A stretch of 64,000 nucleotides of DNA, taken from NCBI GenBank assembly GCA_013368445.1, contig JAACJO010000019.1:124001-188000 (forward strand), read 5' to 3'. The notes beneath the pieces are model-generated. The model was not told the DNA's origin, made no database searches, and worked only from the letters and a program-made list of their open reading frames with translations. Numbering within the stretch: position 1 is the first letter of the stretch; the number at the start of each line of letters is the position of its first letter. This DNA comes from Leucocoprinus leucothites (lineage: Eukaryota; Basidiomycota; Agaricomycetes; Agaricales; Agaricaceae). This document shows, piece by piece, positions 1 to 13,236 of this stretch. A program made the position numbers and the translations under genes.

Positions 1-477
1 CTAGTTCTGGATTGGTCTTGAAGGTGAAAGGACTCATAGAGTCATGGCACTGTGTCGATGGTGAAAAATCCAAGACGACCAGCGTGGCAAACCTTCGTAA
101 GGAAGAAAATTTAGAGTTTGTAGAATTTATCTGTTGATCGTCGGACTTTGGACAGGGCGGGGATTGCCGAGATTGCCGTGGATAGGCCGCTAACCAAATT
201 AATGAATCAATGACCCTTCAGCGCTCCGCGCTCGGCCGAGGCACTTCCCCTAGCGAGCCAGATTTACACCTTCGGCATATTAGGACGCTTTATCGGTCTT
301 GGGGACAGTGAATCACAGACCAAACATGCATAGAATCCAGTGGTTTGCATTGGCTGGGCTTTCGACCATGAGGCTCCTATCTTTCTCCAACTTCCGACGT
401 CACCTGTGTGATCATATGAGAAAGCCACTGGTACTTAGACCCACTGTCTCGATTTGCGTTGCTTGATCCCCTTCTCC
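1..477. other. Intergenic, no gene seen
   Basis: Upstream region of the GFA-domain gene that starts at 478. No open frame with codon-like character, no tRNA and no repeat was recognised. It probably holds the promoter of the downstream gene, but no clear TATA box is visible. Confidence 0.5.
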
Positions 478-1220
478 ATGCCCGTTGAATTGAAAGGAAG
501 CTGCCACTGCGGTGCTGTCAACTACAGTGTGCTCTCTAGCACTCCAGTGCCGTATCAGGTATTGTTCGAACTTGGAGCAATCTTACCTTTCGGCTATATC
601 TAAATGTGAATCTTATAGTTGTGTTTTTGCTCCATATGCCGCAAGGTGGGTGGCTCTGGAGGTAGCATCAATCTCGGCGGACACAGCGAGACACTCAAGA
701 TAGAGGGTAAAGAGAACTTGAGGTGTGTGGTAGTAATCGCTCCGCTCGCTAACTAATAATTACTCACACTGCTCATATGAATGCTCCGTTCAGTGTTTAT
801 CATGCCATTCTGGACAGAGGCACTCCGCAAGAGAGGCGGGCATCTTCTGAGCGCAATTTCTGCAAGCACTGCGGAAGTATGCTCTGGCTATATGACGAGC
901 AATGGTTTGTTGCTCCTGATATCCTAATCTCTTGATCGCATGCTCAAGCCTTAATGCAGGCCCGAATTCATTCATCCTTTCGCCTCATCAGTAGACTCCC
1001 CCGACCTTGAGCCTCCCAAGACGATGGTGAGATCTCGAATAATTCTTTCGGACTGCCGATACTGAGCACTGAGTTTTAATAAACATCACAGGTATGTATC
1101 AAATTGAACTCGAAGCCCGACTATGTACGACTCCCTGAAGGCGACAAAAAAGTATACCAAGATTACGGACCTGATTCTTTGGAAGATTGGCATAAGAAGA
1201 ATGGCGTGTACAAGGAGTAG
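478..1220 (+). CDS. GFA/CENP-V domain protein (zinc-binding, glutathione-dependent formaldehyde-activating-like)
   Basis: A small protein of about 150 residues in four exons. It opens MPVELKGSCHCGAV, the first zinc-cysteine motif of the GFA (Mss4-like/CENP-V) fold. The second cysteine group (CFCSICRKVGGSGG) follows the first intron (511-559 region to about 619), and the third (NFCKHCGSMLW) is encoded near 860-885. Splicing gagcaatg/gtttg to taatgcag/gccc restores EQWPEF, and the last exon ends NGVYKE before TAG at 1218-1220. Fungal members of this family are common and mostly uncharacterised; some bacterial members speed the addition of formaldehyde to glutathione. No signal peptide, so probably cytosolic. 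It converges on the WD40-like gene that ends at 1408. The family call is firm; the substrate is unknown. Confidence 0.85.
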
Positions 1221-1407
1221 TTCAAGGGCAGATTCTTACACTATCACTATTCAAACATAGTCTCGGAAGCTGGGCGCTTCGAGTCTTACTTGGATGAATC
1301 CGAGAATTGAACGCCGAACTTATAAATACTGTAAAATAGAACCTCAAATATTCAAATGAGTCAACCAAAGGGGAGAATGAAGGCGCAGCGCGTTGAGGTT
1401 GATACGT

Positions 1408-4400
1408 TTACTTATTCGCATGGCCTGATGCCGCCTGGATAACAATGTCCTGGAGACTGAGTGCAATAGGCGGAGAGGATGCAGGGCGGGCCCTTGAAAT
1501 TGGGGTCCGCGGTGAGGGAGGTAGTGAGCCGATATGATGGTCAGAAACATCTTCCCTCGCAGATATCACACTCCCCCAAGAACTTGTGGTGCGTATCATA
1601 GGTGGAGCGCCTGGGGACAGCATGGTGTTTCCGGGAACCATCCAGAGCTGTATTGTTGATGCGCCGCTGGGGCTATAGTAGGTCAGAGCAAACGTTTGCG
1701 TAGAGGGTCTCCAGGCAAGGTGCTCAATAAGCTGTGGTTCATCGTCCTCCGATGCTGCTCCCAACGAAAGCAAGAAGCTGGATTGCAGTTCAAGAGATTG
1801 GTCCTTCTGGCGCCAGCCTCTGATTCTTCCCCCTACAATTCATAATTGAGACCGTCGTATTTCCGGTCTCTCGCGCCAACCTCTTACCTGTGGTCGCACT
1901 AAAAATGTAAACATCATTGATCCCTCCAAAAGTAGCTGTACTCGTATACTCTTCGTCGGGTACTTCTACTGGGTGCACGAGATTAAGTCGCCGAAGGATC
2001 GGAATGACGTTTAAATCGGAGCTATCGATGTTCGCGTCGAATTCCCAAGCTTGGAAAGATGTCTGCCCCAACATCAGAGAGTGATTCAGTGAAAACAACG
2101 GTCGTGAAACGTACATTATAGGCACTAACAAGCATCCGGAGCCCGGATCTGGGGATCTGAATGGAAGCAATATCCTCGAGGACAGGAAGTTGACTAAAAT
2201 AGAACAGCAAAATCAGCGAGGGTGGATGATCTAACGTCGGCTCACTAGGTGGTACTTACTAAACTGCTTTTTTCTTGTCCATATCATAAACTATTTGAAC
2301 TATTAAGCGTTTATTCGTAGTTTGAATGAGTTTCGATACGCACCAACTATCCTTTTCTCTTGTTTCTGCTCCTCCATTGGCAGACCCTCTTCGTCTGACG
2401 CCTTGACTCTGGCCAGTATGACGAGGTAGTTATGTGTTGTTTCGACGGCAATGTCGCGAATGCTAAGATGTGGAAGTTCGTATTCGTCCATCTAAGGGAG
2501 ACAAACGTCTAGAAGTGAGGTAGTGCTGTTACTTTCGGCAACTTACCGTTCTCTGACTTCGAGACTTGCGGTATAGTGAGTAATATAAATAAGAGCCCGA
2601 TGATCTCATTACTTACATGTTTGTATATCTTGCTCTTTTCTGCCGTTAGGATTGCTATCACGAAAGGGTTCAGATTGGTCAAAGTGCTACTAAAATATAA
2701 AATATAAACGAACTCACTATTTGCATCAAGCCAAGTGACTGCCTTGATGGTCCTGCGGGATCGAATCTTGCGCAAAAGATACCGACGCTATTAGCAACAA
2801 ATGTGAGATGGGCAGTATGATATACAGATCAATGGTACGCTCACGTAGTCCCAGATATGCAATTCGCGATCGAACCTCACTAGTACTTCCTTGCCATCCG
2901 GAGACCTAAAAAGAGTTAACACAAGTGTGGGAGGCCAATGACCTGATGAAGTTACCAAGACAAGCCCTTCCCTTGCATCGACCCAGGCTCTCTTTCATGC
3001 CACATATCTGCAGCTATTGCGGGGTTCTGTATGAGCGAATGCGTGAGCTGGTAACTCGTGTAGTAAGAAAGCTGAGCCCTCACTCCAAGTCCCGACACAT
3101 CGTAAATTGCTGTCCATGTTAGACTGGAGAACTTCTCTTCCTTAACACTGTACGCAAATTGGCATTATGAGCACAGTATCATCGACACAGCAACACCTAG
3201 GGACCGACCAAGTAACTGCCAGGTGCGGGCTTTCGGGAGCAAACACCAGAAATCGAACTGTCCCATGTCGACTTGGAATGCTGATATTGGACACATAATG
3301 CGCAGTCCTCGTGCGACCCGAGGCCTGTGCTACGACCTTATTGGCGGCTACCTTGAATTTACTCTGGGCTGGGGGACTCGTCAATGAAGGTGACCTCCGG
3401 CTTCTCTGGCTTATCTGTCGTGTATGCAGCTTATTTAGTACCAGGCGTTCAACACCAATATCTTTGACAAGCTTCTTGAAGCGGGCGGAGTTGGATGTTT
3501 TCGGAGTGATCTGAGACGGGGTTAGCTGCTGAGGTCTATCTTCGTCAAACCAGTCCCCTTCCAGCTTTTCCAGGGACTCATTTGAGATTATTGAAGCTAC
3601 ATCGTCCGGTGGTGCGCCAACATCTTTCTCGTCCATATGATAAAGCCTTTTCGTGATCCACCTGTCGTACAACAAGCCAAAGGCCGCAGCGACTAGACCA
3701 AAGAATGTAACGCTTGTAGCAGCGATCGTTAATGGAGCCGTGAAGAGATCCTATGGGAGATTAGAGACATTGAATTTATACTAGGACAAAATAGATCATC
3801 TTACTTCTTTTAGAGAATAGGCGAACAAGATTAGACCCGCAGAGAACGAAGATATCGCTGAGCCAAGGAAAGCTCCAGGAGAGTAGGCGATCCATCCCGA
3901 TACCAGCGCCGGAGCACGGGAGCCCCTTCGGTTTTGATCGTCGTCATCCTCAAATGCTGCAGCCTTTCAGAGTAAAGCGACTCACGTGCGGGCTTGTTGC
4001 CAAGCCATGGCCAACAAACTATTCAGAGTTGCTCCGACGCTGAAGACAAGCGCACAAATCCACAAGATATTGACGTAACGCATTGAGTGAGTTTCACCAT
4101 CCGCCCCAACCGATATCTGGAGTGTACTGGCTGTAACGCCTGAGAAAAGTGTGGCGACGGTGGACATGGTGATGTATTTCTCAGAAGCCCGCTTCTGCTC
4201 GTAGCGGATTGCAGGTATTCCTGAGGAGGTATATCATCTGCTAAATAGAGATCGTGGTTGATTACTTACCAATGGAAACGAAGGAGTCGAGAATAGGGAA
4301 TAAACCACTCAGCCCAAAGGCTAATTCATGTGCAATCTGATGTACATATTGTTGAATCGGGATCGTATTGAGTCGACCTGATCAATATGTGTTAATTCGC

Positions 4401-5207
4401 TATTTACTCGACCAAAATTAGAAGAGATGAATCAAACCTTTGTAGTGACCTATGCAATGTGCTCGATACTCGAACAGGAGTCAGTATCCTCCAAAATGCT
4501 TGATGCTCCCAACAGAACTTACCTTGACGTTTTTGATGAAAGCATTCAGATGGTCACGAAGAATGACTCCTTCATCCTGTTTATGCTCAGCAGTTAGAGT
4601 GTGTTACGCGCTTTTCTGCCGGAGCGTTTATCCTCACTGTTTGCTCGTGAAACCCGTCCAGTCTGTTTCGAAAGTTCTGAAAGCGTCCAGCGAGCTCGAG
4701 AAGACAATCAGGTAATGTCTCATAAGTTCGGTTTCTAGTATATGGGACTAGATCCTGATGCAGGTGGTAGATATCGGGATTGAGAGAGGCCGCATTCAGA
4801 AGAAAAGCACATTTTGCGTCTTGGAGCTGTTTGCGGAGCATTTTGATCGACCATAGCAGAGCGGAAACTCTGCCCAGCTCCATTGCTTTGTCGGAAAGCT
4901 TCTTAAGCTAAGAACAGACCCCATGAGTGGGAGAACTTATGGAGAGCGAGTGACTTGCCGTATCACAGTATGCCTCTATACAACTTAGCGTCATGATGGT
5001 CACGCCGAGGGAACAAAGATGTGAACTGAGAGTAAACAGTTTTCGCGAACGAAACACTAACCTATCAACTTTGTTAAATGATATCTCGATATTCTCAGCC
5101 CCAAATGGTGAAAAGGGAACGCTCTGTCGGTGTAGGGATGGAGTGTCCACCATTATGCCCGGAGGCGAGGTCATGGGTTGGTTGTTCGTTGGTGGGGTAG
5201 TGGACAT
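1408..5207 (-). CDS. Membrane-anchored WD40-like protein, copy A
   Basis: Intron-rich minus-strand gene. I chose the ATG at 5207 (MSTTPPTNNQPMTS); an in-frame ATG upstream at 5327 is possible. The N-terminal third is helical (exon around 4587-4883, MELGRVSALLWSIKML). Two or three hydrophobic segments follow, at 3982-4200 (ILWICALVFSVGATLNSLLA) and around 3660-3850. Next comes an acidic linker and a beta-rich region with WD40-like pieces, such as SPDGKEVLVRFDRELHIWDY at about 2845-2905 and LIEHLAWRPSTQTFALTYY near 1690. The stop is at 1408. Exon order and motifs match copy B (5440-9281), so the two are tandem duplicates. Helices plus WD-like blades suggest a membrane-anchored protein scaffold; its function is unknown. 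The exact exon set between 1800 and 3150 is uncertain. Confidence 0.7.
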
Positions 5208-5439
5208 AGCAATGCAAAGTTGGCTAAGTGAGGGCCAAAGCTTACGCTTGACGCTCCTCAAACTGCTTTTATAGTGGAACCCTCGCAGCGGATCTGGGCT
5301 TGACAGGTTGCACAAGCGCTCAGACACGAGGTGGTGTTCAAAAGACGCTCACATACTATGAATAACCATCGATCATGGTTCTAGCGCAATGTAAAGTGTC
5401 AGAGAAGTGCTGGTGCATTCATGTTTGGAAGGACGACAA

Positions 5440-8400
5440 TCAGTGATTAACTGGAGGCAATAACACGAGGACACCACGGTTGGCAGTAGTTTCAGATTTG
5501 GGAGTGCTATTCCTCGCCGTTTCTTCGTCCAATTCCAACTCCCTAGATGATGAAGGACTCAATGATAACGGTACATCAGATTGTGTTGATGCTGTAATAT
5601 GCTGCAACCGAGCCCACGTTGAAGTTGTAGGTGATTTTGAGCCAGGTAGATGACTGAAGGGATCGAGCGGGATCGGAGATCTCGGAAGAATGGGTTCCTC
5701 ACCCTGCCAGATGTACAGAGCGTGACTGTCTTCTCCAGCCGTTGCAAACGTGGCAGTGGTGTCCTTTCTCCTCCTCCAACTCAAGCACCGAAGACCCTCT
5801 TCCCGAAATATTTGGTGCTCAAAGCGCTGGTGCGGCATGCCAGTTTCTCGGCGCCAGATGTCAATAGCTCCAGCTTAACACAGTTAATACACACGACATG
5901 AATGATGCTTGATCAATTATACTCACATGAGGTTCCGCAGAGGATGAATTGACCATAATTGCCGCCGATGCAGGTAGGGCCAATATAGTCACCTGAGTTC
6001 ATATGTGAGGTGACGGTACGCTTCTTCAATCGCGCTGTAATGGCTGTGCGCTGAGTTGGATCCGTTGATCCCTTCAGGCCTGCATCCAAGGACCAGAGCT
6101 GGAATGCTTTCTACTCGGAATAGATGATCAGCAACAAGCGTGATAAATTTAACGATTGATCAACCTGATCTTTATGGGTAATCAATAGATCCAGTTCCCC
6201 AACAACAGGATAGATGTGAGAGATATTCTCGAGAACGGGAACTTGGCTTGTGGGATGTGAGTCGGATTCCATTCCATATCTTTAACTTCTGCGAGCGCAC
6301 GGATTACTCACTATATCGCTTCCTGCGTGTCCATGTCATAGACTGAAGCCAAGGTTACGAGTGTCGGGTAAAAAGAAAAGTCGCTACTTACTAACAATCC
6401 GTTTTTCCGATCGACCACTCGCAGGCTCAAATTGCTCCGGTGATTTGGCGACCCGGGTGATCACAATCAAATAGTTGTTCTTCCTCTCCAAAGCAATCGA
6501 TCGAACAAGCATATGCTCAAAATGATATACTGCCATCTAGATCCAGTGAGCCACCGTTCGGGCACGAAAAGAAGTGCCATACCACCCGTGTGAGGTTCTG
6601 AACAGAAGCTACGTGAGTATACTATAACAAGGTTACCGGGGCGGCAAAGCATACCATCTTAAACACGCAGCTGTGTTCCGCCACGAGGAAGCCTTATGTC
6701 CTACAGTAAGTAAAAGGCCTGTAGGATCGTCATTATCCACGCTCACTGTCTTCTCCGCACCAATCAACGCCTTGCACTTGATGATGGCGCTCGACCATTT
6801 GAAGGTTTTTTGCGTCCTAGCCTGGATATTAGATAACATTGGGATAGGTTTGGGTTAGAAACCTCACGAGGTCCCAAACATCGAAGCGATGTTCGAACTT
6901 AACGATCAGCTTGGTACTGGAAGGCGACCTAAACCAGAGACAGACATGTTCGTGTGAGTTACAGACGGATCAGAGCGCACAACATACCAGATAAGACGCT
7001 CCGATATCGCTCTGCCTTCATGCCAAGTGTCCATATAAGACGCCAGGTTCTGTTCTGATGTTAGCCTTATGCGAGCGCTCGAGGGGAAATAGAAGTGCCT
7101 TTGCATCATAAACAGTAGTCCACGACTGGCTATTGTTCTCCTTCGCACTATGTACTATCTCAGACGTTGCTATTTACTGAAAGGAAATGACTCACCAGGT
7201 GACTGCCAGCCACTTGCCGTCCCCCGAGTAAGCGATATCACGAATAGTTCCATATCGCGCGAGATCGACTATCAGAGATGGCTGCGAAGGTAAACTCAGC
7301 TGTGTCATCGGTGTTGAAGAAACACTGGTGTCGATTTGTAATTTGTTTCTTGGCACAGTATTGACGTGGCGCCGCTTGTGTTGCCGACCCGTTGATATGA
7401 AAGCAGATACGGTTCGTCCCAAGAGGCCGACACTCTTGACACTATCTTGTAGCCTGGCCGTCAACGCAACAGGGGACTCTGTGTCATCGTTTTCTAGAGA
7501 CCCCTCGCCATCAGTCTCTTTTATAACAGCGCTCTCTGCATCTTGGTGAGGGTTATCGCGGTGCAAGTGCAGGAAGGGGAAGAACGAAAGGTCAATCATT
7601 CCTGGGACCTTGCTAACGTCAGAATGCACCGATTCAGCGCTAGATTTGATGACAGCTGCATGTTGTTTCAAAACTGGCGAAAGTAATATCTCGAAAGCCA
7701 TCCAGATTGAAATAGCAACCAGCCCGATGAAAGTCACTCCAGTTGCAGAAACTGTGATATATGGTGTATAACGTGCCTAGCGGCACAGAGTCAGATCAAA
7801 GTGGGACAAAATCATAAGCAAATTTGAGCACCTGTTCTGAGGAGAATGCATAGACGACCAATCCTGCAGAGAACGTCACGATTGAAACCCCAAGGAAAAT
7901 CAGCTGGGAACCGTCAATCCACATTGTCACCCAAAAGGGCATCTTTCCACCTCGCGAGCCTCTACAGATGAGAATAAGCTGGAAAAAAAGGGAAGATTAT
8001 GATATAGATTAACGTACGATCGCGTCTCCTTCCATGCCATAGCCAAAAGGCTGTTCAAGGCAGCTCCTACACTAAACACCAGTGAGGTGAACCAAAGCAT
8101 GCTCGCTACATGCAGGGTCGTATTCGGTGAATTTGAGCTTTCAGACATTGCGAGAGTGCCTGCTGTGACACCCGAAAAGAATGTAGCAACAGTCAATATG
8201 TTCGTCAAATTCTGAGATGATCGTTGTTGCTCGTGGCTGATGGCTGATATCCCTGGGCTATAGTCAGCGTGCGAGCCTCAAATGGAGGGGACGATCCACT
8301 CTCACCGACAGCGGTAAAGTCGCCGAGTGCAGCAGCGACTTTGTCGAAGTCACTCTCAAATTCATCGATGAATTGATGGACGTATCGTTGGATTGGCGGA

Positions 8401-9281
8401 GTGTTCAATCGACCTAATAAATGGTCAGTATACAGGGGCATCTAGACAACTCATGTGCCTCACTGGAATATACCCTAGCGCAAGACGCACGATACTAGAT
8501 AAAGATTGATTATAATCAGCTCTTCCTGGATACGAGTAGCCTGCCTACCAAAAGGTCGTGTTCCAAGGTCAAGAGAAGGGACTTCAACGTTAGCCCTTCG
8601 TCCTACCTAGGGGTCAGTTGAACGCAGCAACATGATGAAATGAATAAATATACAGTGAATTCTCTAAACTCGTCAATCCTGACATGAAGTCGACTGAAGG
8701 ATTGCGCCAGTTCTTCAAGAACAGTAGGCAGAACATCGAACGAAAGTGGTGGTTCATTGAAATGCTGAGAAGGGATGAAATAATGCTCGGATGCGGGGTC
8801 GCGAACTTTTGAGTTACTATCGTTACGAGCTAATTCGTAAAGGTCGGGGAAGAGAGCAGTGGCATTCCTAAAGAAAGTTTCGCGGGCGCGTCGGAGTAGT
8901 TCCCTCGTGACCTTGATCGCCAATAAGAGACCCGCAACGCGTCCAAGCTTCAAACATTCGTTTGCGAATTTCCCTAGCTATAAGGCACAGTAAGTACGAT
9001 TAATTATGGATAAGAGATAATGTTAACCTGCTTGTCAAGCTCATTAATCTTCCTAATGTAGCTCATGAGTCAATAAAGCACTGTTTCTCAGAGCCATATA
9101 AGCCTCACCCCGAGAAGACGAGAAAGGAACTCTTAATCCCCTCGTCACTCGTGTAGGTGTAGTCAAATGACTTAGTCCGAGTTGGCCCCGGAGTAATGCT
9201 GGAAATCGCTACAAATAAACAGTTCAATAAACACGTTTGAATAAATGCCAACAGCAGACTCGTACCTTGATCAAGAGACAT
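5440..9281 (-). CDS. Membrane-anchored WD40-like protein, copy B
   Basis: Paralogue of the gene just downstream (1408-5207). The start is ATG at 9281; exon 1 (MSLDQ) splices over a 56-bp intron to an exon encoding SITPGPTRTKSFDYTYTSDE. A helical exon follows (8603-8953), then hydrophobic segments (SMLWFTSLVFSVGAALNSLL at about 8045-8105, VTFIGLVAISIWMAFEILL at about 7680-7740). After a charged linker, the WD40-like half begins with YGTIRDIAYSGDGKWLAVTW at about 7195-7255. A late blade includes EEGLRCLSWRRRKDTTATFA near 5760-5800. The C-terminal tail is serine-rich and ends at 5440. The 232-bp gap between copies B and A and the same exon order argue for local tandem duplication. Function is unknown; the domain layout is inferred from the translations. 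Confidence 0.72.
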
Positions 9282-10000
9282 AATTTTTCCTGTCCCAGAA
9301 AAGAGAGGACCTCACGTATTGAAAGCGAGAGATGTATCAAGTACGATGGATCAAGAATTCAGAGATTTTTATGGGCACAGCAACACGAGCCCAAAGGTGC
9401 AGTCTGCCCGGTCACGGAGGTAGTGCCGATATGATTCTGGTCACCCATAAGTGACTGTATATTCTATTTGCAACTTCCATGAGTGTTAACCGAGGTTTGA
9501 GGCTTCCTTAATTCATATAAGTTGTGAGCGCCAGCGGGAGGAACAGGAGGTATGGCCTCGTTTTTTCGGCGTGCCAAAAGCAGCGTGCACCACGCGGAGG
9601 TCAAGGGTTCCGAAAACAACGCGTCCTAGTATAATACCGCATTGAGGAGACTGCAGAACAAGTCACTAACCAAGAAACGTACCAATTATCCCCCCAGCAA
9701 ACGTCGAGATCACTTAGTAGGAGAGAAAGAAGAAAGAGTCTCCATGAATACATTGTACAAGCCGAATATGGTCACGCGATCTCTCACTAATCTCCGGGTT
9801 CGAATCTGGGGACTCCCCGGAATTAATTCCGTGACCGCCAGCCTGTGAGGCTGAACATTAACGCCGACATAAGGTACATACAAGGGAATACGAGTATACA
9901 ACGATTCAAAGCTAATTGCAGACAGCAAAAATCATAGCAAACCACAGGAACAATGCTAGATGAGCTCAACCCATCATCTCCGAGTCCTACAGTCTTACTG
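9282..10000. other. Intergenic between WD40-like copy B and kinesin
   Basis: About 720 bp upstream of WD40-like copy B and downstream of the kinesin. The short open frames look non-coding. A tRNA T-loop-like string occurs at about 9797-9806, but no cloverleaf can be folded around it. No other element recognised. Confidence 0.45.
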
Positions 10001-12999
10001 TCACCGAGCCGCAGGCGCTGGCGTCACTGGTACATTCTCCTTATCACTCAACACATCTCTACTTGTTGCCTTCTTCACCCCACTAGTCTCATTCTTAGCT
10101 TTCCCAACCATCTTCACAGAAGGAGCTGATGGATCTGCATCGAAATCTGCATCATTATCATCCCATTGTTCCTCCGGCATGACCTGATCCAAAAGGCTCG
10201 GCTGCGTAGGGAACGTCGACAACCTTGCGGGCGATTCCACCACCTCCTTCCCACCAAGTGCAGACTCCAATTTCGTACTGGCCGAGGGGAACGGTTTGTT
10301 CTGCTGCTTCTCCGCAAAGATCAATGCGGCCCCACCAGGACTCGGGATAGGCGGTCTGAGTTTTGTTGGTGTCGGAGACCCGAGACCGAGACCCAACGAA
10401 TCGAATTTGCTAACGAAGGCTGCTAATGCTCTCCGCTCATCTTCGAGTTTTGTTCGCATATTCTTCTCCTTCTCAAGTTGCATAACCAACTCGTCCGCCC
10501 ATCTTTCTTTCTCCTCCCGTTTCTTCGCTTCAGCTTCCAACTTGTCCTTCCATTCCTTCTCTACGTCTTCCTTCACAGCTCTCAGTGGCTCGCCCAGGTT
10601 CTCTTCATAGCCTTTCACCACAATCTCGAGTTCCTTTATCGTCTTCACTTGCTCAGCAATCAACTTGTCTTTCTCGTTTTCCGGTGCACTGGCATCAAGA
10701 GGAGGACGTGAAACCAATGCAGCTTCGAGTGATAGAATCTGATTAGCCTGTGACTCGAGTTGCGCACGTGCACTAAGGAGCTCTTGCTGAAGCTGATACG
10801 GGGACATGTCAAAGTCGATTTTGGAGGGACTAGCTGGGCGGGACTCGTCGCCTTTAACTTCATCGACGGCTTGAGAGTCGGATGTAAGGATAAGTTTGGT
10901 GAGCTGCTTGATGCGATTGTTGAGATCGCGCATGACTTTGGACTCTTGAATTTGCTAAATAGTAGATGAGTTGCTGAAGACTTGAGAAGGAAACGCTAGG
11001 AAACAAACCTCTTGGGCAGAAAGACGACGTGCCCGTGCTGGTGCTTCTGCTTCGCGCTCCGCCAACCTTCGTTTGAGGTCCTCGATCTCCTTTCTGTAAC
11101 GCTCGATGAGCGCATCGGTGTCGACAACTTCTTTCTTCTGTGCATGCAGCTAGAAACAACCGTCTATCAGTCTAAATTATATAAAAGTATATAAAGCCAA
11201 TCATACCTGGACGCTCTTGATGCGTTTCGCAAATTGAAGTGTGCTCATACTCTCACCCACTGCACCTGTGTCTGGATTGATCGTGCAAATAACGCTTATT
11301 CGAGCATTTCCAGACAGGGATGGCTGGAGCATCCGCGTTAGCTTCGAGTTGCGGAATGGGACATGGTCACTGAAAAAAAAAAATTCACCAGTCAACATGA
11401 CGCCTTTGCATAAGGATTAGAAAACTCACTTCTTGCGTTTAGCTGCATTATCGGCCAGAGTCCCGATGACCGTACCAAGAGTAAGCAGACTGAGAGAACG
11501 TTCAGCCACTCAAATCGGCGGAAATGCAAATACGCACCTCGTGTTGATATATTTGCCTTCTCTTGTTCGCTCCTTGTCGGATGTTGCTTTTTCGGAGCCA
11601 GCAAGATCAATTAAACTCTGCATGAAAATGGAACAATTAGGAGCAGGCGAGTGAAATCAATGAGATCAACACGTACCAGTACTGAAGTCTGCACACTTCT
11701 TCCTCCTCGTGCTTGTAATCTCGGACCCCCCGGCCCCGGTGTCTGTCTGCCGCTCGTTCCAGGGGTTTGGCGGCCATTGGGTGCGGGCGTCTGACGACCC
11801 GTCGAAGGAGGGTCGTAATCATCGTCGCCGCCACTGCTACGCTCTCGGCTCTCAATCACAAGCCGGAACACGCTGTGACTGCGACTGCTCCGGTCGTTCC
11901 AATCCGTACAAGCTGTCCGGCGATTTCCCTCTCCACGTTTCAATACTTCCCTGACGCTCTTCAGGCTCGTGACCACCTCCTCCCGCAACGGCGTTAAAAT
12001 TACATCATTCCCAGTACCACCTTGAATCTGCACAGGATTCGCTGCAGCCATAGACGGAGGCGCTAAAAGGTCGTGGATATTCTCGTTGTAGATCTCCAAA
12101 TAGGAGCATCGGAGCAGATATTCGCGTGTTGGAGTTTGGCGAATGAAACCAAATACGTCGCGCATTGCGCGTGGTATAATTCCGGGCTCTTCTTCGTTTC
12201 CGCTGAGGGTATAGGTTTTTCCAGACGCAGTCTGGCCATATGCGAAGATGACCGCGTTGTAGCCCTCCATGGCAGCATGGACATGCGATCTCGCGACTGG
12301 GATATATATGGGTTTGTTTGGAGAGCCAGTAAGGACAGCATCAAAGTTGAATGTGACGGGACTGAGTCCAGATGATGTATTTTTTGCGTAATTCGGATCG
12401 AGTTGGATGCTGTGGGTTGAAGGAGAGGGATTCCAAGCAGAAATGCTATCTGACGGTCGAACACTGGAGAATGATCCTCGAAATCAATTTCCGATAAAGT
12501 AGATTTCGAAGCAGCCTTACCGAACTGAAACCATAACTTTATCTCGTTTACCATGGTCGTTCATGGCAGCCTCAAGCCAGGCATCATCGATTTCTCCAGA
12601 GATATCAGTTTCTTCCACCATCTGGTAGTCAACGAGCACACTCTCTATGTCAACATTGCTGACGTCCATTTCACTGGTTGCAGGCATGAGAGAGGGACTT
12701 TCGGCTCCTTTTCTCGGCGAAGCGGGAGTTTGAGGTCGACTAGTACTAGGTGTACCGCTCCTTTTCGTTGGAGTTCCGGGTACCGACGATAAAACCGATT
12801 TTGTTTTCGTGAAATTCTTGCTGCGAGATTCGACCGAAAGCGGGGCTTTGTATCGCTTATGAGTTGATGCGAGGAAATTATTGGGCTGAACAGAGCGAGA
12901 AAGACGGCTCGAGGCATCTGAAGAGGTCGAAGCTGTTGAAGCAGAAGACGGAGTGCGTTTTGGAGCAGAACCTTTGGGCTTTGGAGGTATTGAAGCCAT
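10001..12999 (-). CDS. Kinesin-7 family motor protein (CENP-E/Kip2-like)
   Basis: A plus-end-directed microtubule motor by family. It has an N-terminal serine- and TP-rich extension of about 150 residues, then a kinesin motor domain. Visible motor motifs are VSVRVRP (joined across the intron at about 12458-12516), P-loop GQTASGKTYT (about 12210-12240), switch I NDRSSRSHSVF (about 11860-11890), switch II LIDLAGSEKA (about 11580-11620), and the closing motif FRNSKLTRMLQPSLSGNARI (about 11290-11350). A charged coiled-coil region (10100-11150) and a basic tail follow. The GQTASGKT P-loop and long N-terminal extension fit the CENP-E/Kip2 (kinesin-7) group better than kinesin-1 or -3. About 850 residues, seven or so introns. 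Odd feature: a TP-rich insertion with three GRQTP units between switches I and II (11707-11850). Confidence 0.9.
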
Positions 13000-13236
13000 G
13001 ATTGCGTTCTGGTCGTGTTCAATGCCGTCCCAGGATCTGGACCACGGGAATGAACCGTGTGAATAGGGAAACGCGCTGCAACACGTGACCGTGCCTATGA
13101 CAGTTCCGTCGACGGATCAATTCAGCATTTGCTCTGATCTACAAGGCACGAGTCTCGGAGCAGAGGTATTGAACTCTTGTTGGCATTAGGACTGCAAGAA
13201 ACCTTTGTATTAAGCATTATCTTGTTTCAACAAAAA

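Noticed and set aside
9770..9860. tRNA-like T-loop string (ggttcgaatc) downstream of the kinesin
   Set aside because: Acceptor, D and anticodon arms cannot be folded around it, and the T stem has a G-G mismatch.
10296..10610. Plus-strand frame of about 100 codons over the kinesin tail
   Set aside because: It is Phe/Ser-rich antisense of a coiled-coil region with no own motif.
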